Counted from the first letter of the stretch, positions 1 to 13,200 are shown. The stretch is DNA of 64,000 bases from Chalara sp. BL73 (GCA_918026815.1 CAKJVC010000008.1:310001-374000), one strand, 5' to 3'. Numbers and translations are program-made. Notes: a model not told the origin generated them from the sequence alone.

Positions 1-39
1 TAATATGCCACTCCCAGACGAGGATGACGCCGACTTGTA
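1..39 (+). CDS. possible 3' end of a gene entering from the left
   Basis: The first bases can be read as the end of a coding frame giving NMPLPDEDDADL followed by TAA at 37-39. A short acidic tail like this is common at fungal protein C-termini, but only about 12 codons are visible and the other frames are also short. No family can be named. This is a guess from composition and needs the sequence left of the window. Confidence 0.2.
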
Positions 40-1326
40 AAGGAGCCAAGTTTGGAAATTTCTTGCGGTCACTTTAGCAGCATCTTAGAAAGAATGTTCT
101 TTTTCTCGGCGATTTTTGCATTTTAGTTGAGCGGTCTTGCGGATAAGGGCAGGCGAATAGCCGTACCATCTGTATCTCAAGGCTGAGTTATCCTCATCAG
201 TTGTAGGCTTTGAGAATGGGATGGACAGAATCGAGCGACGGACAACATTCGGGGTATTAGAGAACCTCAATTCCTACTGCTATAGCAGTTTATGTAGCTA
301 GACCATAAAAGCACGGCACTTCCACCAACTCATCACCATCTGATCTGCTGTGATTTTATATGATTATTTGCCAGGTTTTCGGAGGGGGCAACAAGATCAG
401 CTCTTATAGGTGGGGGGATCTTCATACATCATCGCTGGCGCACCTCTTTACTGATAAGGTCAGTACTTGGTGTGATAGCTTTCTAGCGATGATCATTGTA
501 TACGAAGTGGTAAAGTATTTACTGTGTGTAGTGGAACGCCTTATTGACTAGATGATCTCGCCAAAGTCAGGAGAAATATTATAGTACCAGTACATTGATT
601 AATGGAACCTGGCATTTCCGGCTATTCACATCACGGAAGTTCTAACAATCTTTCAGAGAATCTCGTATACATTGCTCTCAGGAACCCGCTTTGTATTACT
701 ATCATTTAATGAGACTGAGCCCATGCTCACGATAAGCATGCTTTTCGTCTTGTTCATGTCTCCCCAACTTTGTCAGACAACATGGCACAGGGACGTCAAT
801 AATGAGCCTTAAAGAATAAGCAGTAAAAAATTGTCGGAGGCAGAAAGCTAGTAGATTAACCTGTAGTCTTTATTATTATAGTTGGAATCAGATCCGACCT
901 GAAGATACTATTTTCGAGTCCAAGTCCGGTACATCCAACATCATACACGACAGGAGCTTACCTAAAAAGGTCGCTCTTAGCCCGAGAATGGCTCACATTT
1001 AGGACTAGGTAAAACAAGGTGGTATGATCCAAATCTGACTGTCAGATGTAAGGCAAAGGTAAAAATATATTACAAATCGATTTGAAACAAAGTGGTTGCG
1101 CTGTAAATATTGATATTGTTCTGCTTTTGGCAAGCTCTCTCGCTTGGCCCGTCGCGTCGTCGCCCACGATCATTCTGAAGACGCGTTCAACCACATCTTT
1201 CCTCAACCTAATTGCCTACATCAATTGGTGTTGGATGATTTGCCTATTCTTTCAGTGCATTGTGATTAAATTTCACTTTAGAATTACTTCATATTACACA
1301 TAGGCATACTATAAATATCAGCTAAA
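40..1326. other. intergenic region upstream of the homeobox gene
   Basis: About 1.3 kb without a supportable gene. The longest open frames (61-73 codons) show no recognisable motif and lack the codon character of the neighbours. The right part is the promoter of the homeobox gene, with an AT-rich stretch just before the ATG (ACTATAAATATCAGC at about 1309-1323). Confidence 0.5.
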
Positions 1327-3267
1327 ATGTCCGATCCAGTACTACCTCCCCCTCGCTCGTCTTCAGTGCCAGATGGAGACCGCTCCGACTCTAGCAATTA
1401 TGAAGCTGATACAGATATATCTCTGAATCAATCCACCGATTCGACGTCCCAGCAAGATGATGCTGCTAGAAAAGGCAACAGGATAGACGGCAAACAGAAG
1501 AGAAAGAGGACTAGGTATGATATGCCTTGCGCGGAAAGATACCTTTCTTCTGGGAACCCAATCAGCTAATTTTGGGTTTCCACAGCACCAGAGATCAGGC
1601 CATACTCGAGGCAGAGTATAAAGAAAATCCGAAACCAAGTAAAGCTGCGCGTGCCATCATCGTGGAAAAGGTGGATTTGAATGAGAAAGAAGTGCAGGTA
1701 CGTATTTCTAGGCGTTCGATGACTGGCCGATCCCCCCAACGCGTCTTGTATGATATATTAACGCGAACATAGATATGGTTCCAAAATCGCCGGCAGATTA
1801 ACCGGAGAAAGTCGCGACCACTGCTGCCTCACGAAGTTGCAGCTTTTGGCCTAGGAGGTATGGCGGCTCTGTCTTCGGATTCCGCATCGTCTTTGCATCA
1901 CAATAGCAGCCAGAGCTCGGACGATTCAATAACAGCGCCTTTGAACTCTGAGCCGGATGGGCCCACCAGCAGTCATGACAAGGATATTGTAAGCACATTG
2001 GTCTTGCAAGCTTCACAGGCATTGTCGGAACAATATTACGTGAAGGACAATTCAGTGGATGAAACGGGAGAACGGGTCGAGCGTAGCTTAGAATGCCCTC
2101 ACTCAACTACACCAGCATTGAAAACCCATTCATCTTTCAGACTTGCGGATGGAGAAGAAAGCTCATTCGCGCTCTCTGAGAGTGCCAACAAATCGTTCTC
2201 TTCGACTCCAGGATATCTGGCCAACCGTTGGAACGCTTCCAATACCTCATTCTCGACGCCATTATCCTCACAAATGCCCCAATCTATAACCTCACCCATG
2301 TATGCTCATGTTCACCTCACTCTTATTATGCCTCTAATGTGATTATAGTCATGCACCTGACCCACCATCCTCATGCCCCGAAAGAATTTGCATCTCGAAC
2401 GAATCCATTTCATCGTCCTCAAGTGTACGCTTGTCTATGTCGCTTGACGGCAAAGCAGAGCTTGTTGACACCCCTTCCTCACCTGTTCGGGAACAACCCC
2501 CCCGGCCGCGTTCATCTGGAGCCGCCATCCAACAGAAGCGGAGAAGCCTTCAGAGGAGTCGGAGCGCTCTTCCATTCGGGCACTCTCCAAGAAGTTTACC
2601 ACCTTTCATACCTCATCTCGCCAGCGGTCGATCACGAGATGCTCGCAGCTGGGAGTTTTGCTGTGATCCAGATGCTCGTGATGAGTTAACTACTCAGGCT
2701 GAGAACGAATCTACTGGCTCAGCAGTGGCTGCAATCAGTCTCCTGCGCTCCACCAGCAGCGCGGCGCTAAAGTCTAATAACAATAAGCGAAATGCACCAA
2801 CTACGAAGCGTGACGGCTTCGATCATGGAAAGAAGCCAAAGTTAGGACGGGCACAATCGAGTCTTGCTAGGTTACAAGGGTCGGAAATGCCCATGTCGAA
2901 ACCCAAAGGCAATGATAGACTCATGAGATCGCCTTCAGGAGATTCTGACAAAGAGAATTGGCTACCTGGCGAAGGAGGAACTCAACCTAGACGACGCCCA
3001 TTACCTTCCTCCCGGCCTGATAATTACTCCAAGTCCAAGGTCGTTCTAGGAGATAACCATAGTATAATGAGTCACGCCGGAAACCTAGGAGCATCAAAAA
3101 GCAGACGTCGCGGAGGCCCCCACACAGAGACGAAAGTCTTCGAGGATCAGGATGGCGGTGACGAGGAAGTCGAGCGCTTCATGCGCGGTGAAGTCAGCCC
3201 TAGCAAAAAGGGTGACCTAGATTGTATCCAGGGGCTACTGTCTTTGAGCCAAGGAAACTGGCAATAA
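1327..3267 (+). CDS. homeobox transcription factor
   Basis: Sequence-specific DNA-binding regulator, expected in the nucleus. Exons 1327-1514, 1586-1697, 1773-2299 and 2349-3267 join in phase to 581 aa. The homeodomain lies near residues 55-115: a basic arm (KQKRKRT), helix 1 (DQAILEAEYKENPKPS), then the diagnostic recognition helix IWFQNRRQINRRKS, which is rebuilt only when intron 2 (1698-1772, donor GTACGT, acceptor CATAG) is removed. The rest is long, Ser-rich and polar, with a short DSDKENW motif near the end and no second domain. Fungal single-homeodomain proteins of this shape resemble Yox1/Yhp1-type factors, but the target cannot be told from sequence. The start is the first ATG before the arm. 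It is convergent with the chitin synthase activator gene. Confidence 0.88.
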
Positions 3268-4472
3268 CAGGACTGGGACATAAGCTGCATGAGATTATGA
3301 TGAGATGCGCCTGCATTCTTTGTACATACGCATTTGTTTGCCTCTACATCATATGGGCGTTAAGTTTAGGTTTACGCGGAGTTGATGTTGATTAGCTGTT
3401 GGATACCGCCTTGTCCATATTGAGTGCTATGCTTATCATAGCTGGAAATCAAAGATTTACAAATATACCGCGTACAACGCAAATCGATCCACAAGAACGC
3501 TTTCCATCCCACATAAACAGACGCAAAAAAGCATCTGTTCACAGTAGGCATTTAGTAATACTCAATTAAAAAGTTTATTTAAACCCGAGCGCTGGAATTA
3601 TCCCCAAGCAAGCCGGCCCCCTTTTCCCTCTCGCTTAAATGCCCATCCACGATTCGGAAGCAAAAACACGGACAGAGGACGGCGGCCTACGCCTTCGGAG
3701 CCTCGCGGCCTGCCTACGCTAAACCGAAGGACGCGGGCGCGAAAGAATCCCGCCGCGCGTCCAGCCGGCCGAGCCCCATCGTGCGTTTTATTTTGCCTTT
3801 TTAAACCCCCTGGCCCGGAAGGGAGACGGTGCCGGTCCCCCTCGTGTCGCGGGAGGGGGGCTCTTCAATATGCCCTCGGATCGGTCACGCCTGCTTGCTT
3901 CAAACGGTACCTTTTATTTTTATTTTTCAAGGCTGGGTGAATCCAATGCAGCGAATTAGCCCTGCTGTAGGGCCTTGGTTATGTATAACGGCTGTTAAGG
4001 TAGTGCTTGTGCTGATTCCTCATATGTGTTGGGATATCAGATGCTAGTACAAGCGTGCTTGCGGGGGCGGGTTTAGGAACGGTGCCATCGCATGCAAATC
4101 TGTTTAGATAGGAGGAATTTGTAATGCTTCAGGTTCGGGGACCATTAAATACTTATATTCTAAGTGCAGATGGGGGGTTTGTCCTCTATACACACCAAAA
4201 AAACGCCGCCGTATATGCCCTTTCGATTCCACCTACATATGCGCGCAAAAAAGAGCACATCCAATCCCATCGCAAATGCCCCGCGGACTCCACGTGAAGC
4301 AAATATGTACAACCATATCCTGTTTGTCTTCATTGCATCTTGATCCTAGGTTCGTTTGCTTTTATAAGCTGATTATGATCATGCAGCACTAAATATTCCA
4401 CAAAGAAAGCCATCCTATGTGTTTCTGTCCAGAGATCGGGCAGGAGAAATGCATACTCGAAAGGGGTTTTCT
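3268..4472. other. convergent intergenic region with a GC-rich island
   Basis: The 3' ends of the homeobox gene (+) and the Sel1-repeat gene (-) face each other here, so both terminators should be inside. A GC-rich island at about 3605-3860 stands out against AT-richer flanks. It contains a 23-bp block (3618-3640) that recurs exactly at 26772-26794. No gene is supported. Confidence 0.5.
3618..3640. repeat. 23-bp dispersed repeat, copy 1
   Basis: A pyrimidine-rich block reading CCCCTTTTCCCTCTCG followed by CTTAAAT; the same 23 bases occur at 26772-26794 in the same orientation. Confidence 0.6.
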
Positions 4473-6640
4473 TCACATAACAACGCACTCCTTATCCGGC
4501 TTCTCGCTCGTAACCTTGTCATTCTCGCTGGCGCTCTTCTTGATCTTCGTATTCCTTGGAGGCGCAACTTCCATGGGTTTTCCACCACTTGCGGCAGCTC
4601 TGATGGCGTCTAGCCTATGCCTTGCGCGCTCGTCACCTGCTTCTGCGGCTTTAACATACCATACGTTTGCTTCGAGAGGGTCTCGGCGACAACCAATACC
4701 CATCTCTGTGAAATAGCCCACAGCGTATTCGGCTTTTGTAAGACCTGGCTTTGTTAATTTTGTACATTTGCTATCACGAGAGAGCAATACTCACCTAATT
4801 CAGCCGCTTGCCGCGCCCATTCATAGGCCTCATTTTCGTCCTTCTCGAGAATAGGTTCCGCGCCAATCATGTACCATGCACATAGAGCCATCATCGCCAT
4901 AGGATGTCCTCGCTGCGCAGCACCGGTGTAAAAGTGTACACTCAGAGCTGGGTCTCGTGGACATGACAGCTTTCCGTGTTCATATGCATCGCCTAAACGA
5001 TAACTTGCCTCTGCGTGCCCTAGATCCGCTGCTTTCGTGAAGAGCACTGCCGCATATGATTCGTCCTTGAATATATCCATTCCATCTCCAGTCTCGTAAT
5101 ATATGCCTAGATGGTACGGTGCGGCATTATACTGGACGTCCGCAGCTTCCGTTGCTCGATTTAGCCACTTGATTCCTTCTCTATACTGGACTTGACCAAG
5201 ATCTCCTGTCAAACATGCACGGCCAAGCCGCGTCATTGCACCAGGGTGGTTTTTGGACGCCGACTGTCTGTAAAACTGCACGGCTTTAGCAAGATCTTTC
5301 TTGCTCCCCCAACCAAACTCGTAGCACAACGCAGCCCGATATCCAGATTCCGCATGCCCATGTTTGCTAGCGGATACGAATAGTGGAAACGCTCTATCAT
5401 AGTCTTCTTTACCCTTGCTAAACAAACCTGAAGCAAAACCATCGGCAAGATAATACTGGGCAAAAGGATAACCACGGTCTGCAAGTCGTGTCAAAATGGC
5501 CTTCGCTTCACGTATCAATTCCTGTGGAGATAATTCAGACTCCTCGATATACGGACTAGTAGATCGTCCTGGCTTTGGGCTAGACTTGTGAGGCTTGGGA
5601 GAGTCGTTATCATTACTAGGGCCTAGCTCTTGTGCGCATTGTATCAGAAAGACGGCAAAAGCGTATTGCGTTTCTACATCTGTGGTCTTTTTGACATTCA
5701 TCCTATACATAGAAAGGGTTTTGTTCATGCTAAGAAGTGACGCATTTCTCCCAACCACGGATCTTAGCTGTGAATTATCTAGAGATATGGCAGCCGGAGG
5801 TGCTTGTGGATATGAGACATTTGCTAGGTCGATATAGGAGAGAGGGCGATTATCATATAAGCTAGAACCAGCAGAGGGAGCGCGAAAGTTCGGAGATGGG
5901 ATCGTGGAATTGCGAATTGCACCTGGAGATTGCCCTCGGGATGCTCCATCAGAATATGCGGAAACGGGTCTCGGAATAGGTGTCCCTCGAACCAACAGTG
6001 AAGTCGGTGTTAAATGTCGATTTATTGAGGCTCCAACCTCAACCGCATCATTTCCCGGAGGCGAGCCTGGATACTGAAATCTGTTCTGACCTCCGCCTTC
6101 AGAATGATGTGTTTGATGATGGTGATACTGTAGTCGTGGAACTGGTTGAATGTTATCCCCAAATCCATTCTCGTTGGTACCCTCGGGAGTCGCAATTTTC
6201 GGTCCTTGCTGTCCCAATGAACTATTTGAAGATCTCCGGTCTGGACTATCCACTGATGAGATGATACCAGCTTCTGGTTCCGGTATCCTTCTTATTTGCC
6301 CATTACTTTGGTGATTGGAACGGTATGGTAATTCTTGGGTTGCGAGTATGCGCGGATCGGCAGCCTTGAGATGTGAATCCTCGGAAATCTCAGAACCAGA
6401 AGTAGAATGCTCTTCAATTTTCCCACTTGATGCTTGAGGCTGCCAGTCATCTGGGTGAACACTAATCCTGACAGGGGACAATGGCGCCCCCTGAATTCGG
6501 CCGGAGGGTGGCATTGGGATGGCAGGTAATACTTTTCGTACTTCGTTCTCTTTCAATCTATTCTGTCTTGTTGGTGATCCATCTTTGGAGATCGGTAATG
6601 GTTTTCTAAAGCTCGAGTCGGGCGATGCTGGCGCAGACAT
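4473..6640 (-). CDS. skt5: Skt5/Chs4-type chitin synthase activator, Sel1 repeats
   Basis: Regulatory subunit that in yeast binds, activates and localises chitin synthase III at the plasma membrane. Exons 6640-4795 and 4744-4473 (intron GTGAGT...CCAG, 50 nt) give 705 aa. The N-terminal half is Ser/Pro-rich and disordered. From about residue 375 there are roughly seven Sel1/TPR-like repeats (for example FAQYYLADGF, YNAAPYHLGIYYETGDG, KAEYAVGYFTEMGIG); the intron splits the last ones, and joining restores AAELGLTKAEYAVGYF. The protein ends in CVVM, a CAAX box expected to be farnesylated, like the CVIM end of yeast Skt5. Paralogues of this family without the box exist in fungi, so the box supports the Skt5/Chs4 branch. 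It is divergent from the class IV chitin synthase. Confidence 0.9.
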
Positions 6641-7256
6641 ATTTATTAATCAAGATTTGCTCCCTGCTTTTGAGGTCAGCCTTGTCATACGTCCAGTCCC
6701 ATTGTGTGAAGACGCGCGCTGGGAGAGATAGTACAGAGAAACGTACCCGACTTTTCTGCCTTTTCCTTCAAACTTTAGGCCGGCCGTAGAACGGCTTGAA
6801 ACACCACTATGCCAGAATCCCAGGTCCCCTCTGCTGGCCTTTCCCGCCTACGTGGGCAGTCGAGGATACCGACGAATGCTGTTGTCAATCGATCTGATAT
6901 ATGCAGGAAAGCGAGTGTATAGGGTCAAATGGCCAAATCAGGCTGCCAAAAGCAAAGTTGCCAATATTGGTGGACTAGAAATCCTGAATTTGTGGATGTC
7001 GAGCTGGTGCAGATCCTCACCGATGGCCCCCCGCTTGCCACGCTTTTCTTGCAATGGGTAGACCCGACAATTGTGGCAGCATGAAATGTGTTTTTGGTGA
7101 GAAGAAGATCAAAGGTACTTTCTTCCTGAAGGATAAGCTGCCAAATTTAGGTGGAGGCTGACAACTCAGAAATGAGGCAATGTAGCAAGTGTTTCACGTA
7201 TTTACAGAGAGAAGGCTTTCGTCGTGCTACCCCTGTGAGGGACCCCAGCGCGTGCT

Positions 7257-7268
7257 TACTGTACAGTA
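7257..7268. promoter_or_regulatory. 12-bp perfect palindrome, copy 1
   Basis: TACTGTACAGTA is its own reverse complement and is found exactly again at 8381-8392. It could be a binding site for a dimeric regulator; this is inferred from symmetry and recurrence only. Confidence 0.35.
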
Positions 7269-8380
7269 CGGGACGCAGCTTCTACCCGCGACCGGAAAAA
7301 GACTGGTGGTATAGGCGGATATGACGTGAATACGACGGGCGTATGTGGTCTCCTGGATAAAAAAAAAAGGGCTCTTGAATTGTGCAGAGGGAAGGGTAGC
7401 CGGATGTGGGCGAACTAGTGGCGTAGGAATGTTGGAGGAAAACAATGAGGAATGGAACAGATGGAAGAATTGAAGGGGGGGCGGAGGGAAGAGGGTGGTT
7501 CAGCGACAAAAGCGTCCTTCTCCTTAGCTTTTTAGATCAGCATCATCAAAGGTTTTTCTAAAGGGGACCCCCTTCCCTGTATTTTCATGGCATGGGATGG
7601 GATGATACAATCCCGAAGTGTAGGACTGACTATATACCATCTAGTATAGTACTGGAAGTAGGGCCATGCCCAGTGCAGTGCATTATACTGTAAGTATGTT
7701 GCCCGCTCCTCCTCGCCCCCACTAAAAGAAAAGCCAATGAACGACCCCTCTTGCGCCTTGTGCCGGGTTTTCTTGGAATGCAAGCCACTGGAAGCGCGGC
7801 CTGCAAAGTAATTGTGTGGGGAAGTAAAAAAAAAAACACTACGCACCAGTCTATATTATCCAGTTTCGTCTTCATACAGTCCGATGGCTTTGCCTCATGC
7901 CCTGCTCCCACCAAAATCAGGAAAAGATAGGAGACTCCTCTAGTTGTGAGTAATGACGATAATAGTCATCACAATTACGATGATTATGAGATGAGATGAT
8001 ATAATACGATATGATATTTGGTATCTGTAAGGTAGGTATCACGGCATATTGGAGCTCCAGCCTGAAAGAGGGACGGGGGAGAGGGGGGGGAGAGGAAGCC
8101 TATTGATTATTCCCAAATAGGCCGCTTCCTCCACCGCGCACCAAAAGGAAAGAAAAACAAAAGGTGTAATATTTGCACCTAGGGATAATTATTATTTAGC
8201 ACTGTAAGATGATGAGTTCGTCAGCCTAACCTGCTGCAGCAGAGCCTCGTGGGCGGTATAAAGTACTAAATACAGGAGAGTGGCTCTTTTCTTAGTCTCC
8301 CCCTTTCAGCCAGCTGATGGGAAGCCAAGCAGCCCGCTTCGGTGCTCGTTCACTGTAACCCCCTCTCCCCCTAAGGAGGC

Positions 8381-8392
8381 TACTGTACAGTA
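8381..8392. promoter_or_regulatory. 12-bp perfect palindrome, copy 2
   Basis: Second exact copy of TACTGTACAGTA, immediately followed by CTGTA so that a further half-site overlaps it. It lies about 1.1 kb from the first copy, in the same divergent region. Confidence 0.35.
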
Positions 8393-9410
8393 CTGTAAGG
8401 TTAACACGGGTACCCGAAAAAGGGGCAGCCCCAGATAATTGTCCCTCGCTTGAGTGAGCTTGTTTGGGAGGTATGAAAGTATGCTCTCTGAGGAACCACT
8501 TGGGGATGCCGTGCGGTCGAGGTCAAGTCAGTGTGCATTCAAGCTTCTGCTAGAGCCATTGCCATGGGCCGGACAACTGAAAAAGGTGCAGGCACGGCAC
8601 TGTATTAAATATTCAACCAACCCCACTCCGTTGATACGAGACACTGCATACCTGTCAGACTCCTTCTCGGGACCATTTGCGACAGCTTTTATCCTAGATG
8701 TTACAATCAGATCTGATATCTACGGAGTAAACAACGGTGGGGTTAAGTCCCAAGCATCATGCAGAGTGATATCAAGCTACTAAGGAAGCTACACACTGCT
8801 CAAACTGTCCAAGGGACCCTTAAGCATCCGCATTTCAATGGAGGTAAGGAAAAGCAATGCTGACCCCGCCACCATTGGTTATTCTGTATCATAAAACACA
8901 GCAGTCTCGCTCGAGAGGAACAGGAAGCCATGTAACTCTAGCGGAGAAGCATGGCGTCCATGTAGTGTTGACAAGAAGAGCATGTTTGGTTGATCTGTAC
9001 CAAGTCCTGTCAAAATGCTTAGAGTCGGAGTATGTTTGGGTCGTGTAGGTGCGCGAGCCTCGCCATCCGGTCGACGAAACTACATGTTATTGTATAGTGT
9101 GGCTAAGCAATACTGTAGCATCGGAGAGAATGAGGTGCTAATGATGAATAAGGTTCTACGATCGCCCCCTCCCCGGCAATTTTTTTTTATTCTTCCATGG
9201 TGTGTAAGGTGGCTTTGCTGTTCGTGAATACCAATAGCAATCAGCATGGCAATGTGATGCCTATCCCATCAAGGCCGGCCTCCCAACAGGTGAACATTTT
9301 TCTCGTACGCAGAACATATGGAGTTTATGTACATCTTTCCAATGCAGTTAGATGCCAAGGGGAGTGATCCGAGATCTGCTGCAAGTCGCCCCTAAAGTTC
9401 GTACACTCCT

Positions 9411-10297
9411 GTATTTATAGCCCGTGGTTCCACTCCAAATCCACCATCCTTGCCTATTAGCGCTTGGGGCCAATCACCTTTCCCCAAACCAAACAAATTC
9501 ATTCGCCTCCCGACTTTCCCATTTGGTTTTTGTCAAGGTCCTTACTTATGTAAGCATTGTCTCTCTCTCTCTCTCTCCAGAATTCCGTGTGGCCTCGTTG
9601 AGCATTTCCCTCAATAATGTCAACTTGAAAACCTCCTCACCATCGTTTGGCTTTCACGAGCTCTCTTGCTCAAGGCTTCTTGCGTATCTTTTTGTTTGTT
9701 TTTCCTTTTTAATTCACTCGCTCAAGGCCGTCATCAGCTCGTTCTCTCGCTCATTTGGGGGTTGTTACGAGTCTCCTGTTAACCAAGCAACTCTGCATCC
9801 TTCCAACAGGTCCTCCATCCATCCTCCCAGATTATTCTGAGCAAGAAGTGGCAGAACCTCCAAACTATCTTTCGCTGTCGTTCTAGCTGAAGCACGTCGC
9901 ATCATCGCATTTTACGATCAGGAAAGAAGCCGTACGTCGAATTTCTGTTTGGGGATCCTGGCAGAACGGCTTTGCCTTGATTTCTGGTCGACCAAGGAAC
10001 GAAACCCCACTGGCACACTATAAACAGGGATTGTATAACGACAAAACAAACACACCTCGTCACATTGAGCCGGTCATCTGTCAACAACAATGTATGTTTA
10101 AACCTCAGATCCATTTTATCAATATCTATTACATATCAAGCACCCAACTACTGGCTTGGTGGCCGAAGCAGTCGGCGCGGCTTCCTCACACACCTATTGG
10201 GACGTTGCAGCGTGCAGTTCAACAGCAACCTCGTAGTAGAAGCCTATTTGTATAGGGATGGGAGCAAAGACTAACTGTATTCTTTTAGTTCAGACAG
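9411..10297 (+). promoter_or_regulatory. long 5' leader of the chitin synthase gene with a 5'UTR intron
   Basis: A TATA-like element (TATTTATAG, near 9412-9420) is followed by CT-rich leader sequence including a (CT)n tract at about 9560-9577. A likely 5'UTR intron runs 10092-10288: donor GTATGT, branch site CTAAC at 10271-10275, acceptor TTTTAG. Its donor breaks an upstream ATG (10090-10092) that would otherwise open a three-codon frame before the real start, so splicing removes an upstream ORF. Transcript ends are inferred, not seen. Confidence 0.5.
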
Positions 10298-13200
10298 ATG
10301 TCTCTTCCACGGCGTCCTGACGCGAGCGACCCGCCCGTGCGTGAGCCGAAAAGCCCATATCATCAATCATCACGGCGTCGTCAAGCTCATGATGAGGAAT
10401 CTGGATACACGCCGGTATCGCCTTCACGGCATCGTCGTATGCAATCAAAATCATCATATGCGGAAACTCTACAATCTCCCCTTTCTCCCATACCTACATC
10501 AGAGCCAATAATCGGGGGGCAGCGTTTAGGTACTCCTGGGGCTCAAGAACTGGGACGTAAAAGGAGCTTGATTCGCCCTGAGCGCAACAGGATTGACCGT
10601 GACCATCCGAATTACCACTACAGGCAGCATGCAGCAAATATGGATGTCCTTCCATCTTCGACTGGCAACGATCCCATGCTTGACGACTTGGAAATAGATA
10701 ATCCATCCACTGAAACTTCAGGCTTGCGTACTTCAAACGAATCCGATGCATCGCCTCGCGAGAGCAAAAGACGCCACCATAGCAAACGCTTAAAAGATGT
10801 AGCTTTGGATGAAAAAGCCAGCCACGCTCGGCCGCAGAAAAAGTTGACGCGAGAGAGCTCGCACACGCGAAGGATGACAAAGGAAGAGAAACAGAGGCAG
10901 AGGGATTCCGAAATCATAACGCCGCCTAGTTTATGGAACGTCTACTGTGCAATTGTCACATTTTGGTGTCCTACCTTCGTCCTCAGGTGCTTTGGTATGC
11001 CAACGAAAGCGCAACAACGGGCATGGCGAGAAAAAATGGGCTTGATCAGTATCATTTTTCTCATTATGACCTTCGTGGGCTTCTTAACCTTTGGATTCAC
11101 AGCAGTTGTGTGTGGCGCTCCGGGTCTTCGACTACAGGTGAACAAAGTTGGCGGAGGATATTTAATTATCCATGGCAGGGCATACGACTTGACTCGATCC
11201 AAGCATCATGCTGCAAAAGGAATTCCAAATAATGCAAACGTCCTATACGATTTACCCGAGAAACATGCCGGCCAGGATGGAAGCTTCTTGTTCCAGAATG
11301 TGAACGGAAAATGCAAGAATCTTATTACGCTTGCTCCTGACTCTGATGTGCCAACGAACAGCGCGAACGAGCTTGCGTGGTACTTTCCTTGTAAGACCTT
11401 TAATCAAGACGGATCATCCCCTGTCAATACGACTTTCGAATACTACTTAGGATATTCTTGTCACACCATTGCAAACGCTCGAACAGCCTTGTACAAGGAG
11501 CTTCGAAGTGCGGGTGATGTATACTTTACCTGGGATGATATCAAGAATAGCTCAAGAAACCTCGTTGTCTATTCAGGGAATGTGCTCGACCTGGATCTCC
11601 TCAAATGGTTCAATACATCTCAAGTGACTGTTCCACAAAGATTCAACGACCTTGCAAACAGAGATTCAATCGTCAATAAGGCAATCCACGGACGAGATAT
11701 TACACATGCATTTCAGTCTTCCGAAGATAAGAAGATAGCCCAATGTTTCGAGGAAATTATCAAAGTCGGATCTGTAGACACAGAGACTGTTGGTTGCATT
11801 GCTTCCAAAGTCGTCCTTTACGTCTCTCTTGCCTTCATTCTCTCTATTGTCGGCGCCAAATTCGTCCTAGCACTCTTATTCCAGTGGTTTTTTAGCCGGA
11901 AATACGCCGCAGCCAAAACATCACAATCTAGCAACAAGAAAAAGAGAAATCAGCAAATCGAAGAATGGTCTGATGATATCTACCGTGCGCCTCCCAGGTT
12001 GCCGGGTGATGTAGGTAGCACCGTACTTGGTTCTGACCGAATGTCCAAAAGAGGCAGCACCTTCTTACCCGCCACCTCACGCTTTTCTAGCCCGTACGCT
12101 AGCGAAAACAGGATGTCGAGGGTTGGTCGCATGCAACCCACAACAATGGCTAGCCAGAATTCTACCACCCAGCTTGTTCCCCCAAATCCTATGTTCTCGC
12201 AGCACAACCCTAGCCGCAACAGCTTCTTAAGAACCGACTCGAATGGCTACGCTTCCAGCGATCAAGATGGCCCTGGACCCGCCGGCTTTATCCATGATGC
12301 TGTGGTTCCACAGCCACCAGCAGACTGGCAGCCATTTGATTATCCTCTTGCACATGCCTTGTGTCTTGTTACCGCGTATTCTGAAGGAGAGGCTGGCATT
12401 CGCTCGACTCTTGATTCTGTGGCCATGACAGATTACCCAAATAGCCACAAAGCCATTCTTGTTGTCTGTGATGGTATCATCAAAGGTAAAGGCGAAAGCA
12501 TGTCAACCCCTGATATTGTTCTTGGCATGATGAAAGACTTTGCTATTCTTCCGGATGAGGTCCCTGCCTTCTCCTATGTGGCTGTTGCTAGTGGTGCTAA
12601 ACGGCACAATATGGCGAAGGTCTACTGCGGTTTCTATGATTACGGCTCAAGTTCCACCATTCCATTGGAAAGGCAGCAACGCGTTCCCATGATGTGTGTA
12701 GTCAAATGCGGTACGCCTGACGAGGCGACAAGGAGTAAACCTGGTAACAGAGGAAAGCGTGACAGTCAGATTATCTTGATGTCGTTCTTGCAAAAGGTCA
12801 TGTTTGATGAACGTATGACGGAGCTAGAGTTTGAGATGTTCAACGGTTTATGGAAGGTTACAGGAATCTCACCTGATTTCTATGAAGTCGTTCTCATGGT
12901 TGACGCCGATACGAAGGTGTTCCCAGATAGTTTGACACACATGGTTTCCGCCATGGTAAAAGATCCCGAGATCATGGGTCTTTGTGGGGAGACGAAGATT
13001 GCAAATAAACGCGCGACATGGGTCTCCGCTATCCAGGTCTTCGAGTACTTCATCTCGCATCATCTATCTAAATCATTTGAATCAGTCTTTGGTGGTGTCA
13101 CTTGTCTTCCTGGATGCTTCTGCATGTACCGGATCAAGGCACCAAAAGGAGGACAGAACTACTGGGTACCTATTCTTGCCAATCCCGATGTAGTCGAGCA

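Larger units (their letters stand above)
6641..9410. promoter_or_regulatory. shared divergent upstream region of activator and chitin synthase
   Basis: About 2.8 kb without a supportable gene between the divergent activator and chitin synthase genes. It contains two exact copies of the palindrome TACTGTACAGTA at 7257-7268 and 8381-8392, several G- and A-runs, and AT-rich GATGA/GATAT-rich sequence around 7950-8030. Open frames of 60-110 codons here overlap on both strands and show no domain. I read it as a long bidirectional promoter. Confidence 0.45.

Noticed and set aside
9424..9840. 138-codon plus-strand frame before the chitin synthase
   Set aside because: It is Ser/Leu-rich translation of a pyrimidine-rich leader, with no motif, inside the probable 5'UTR.
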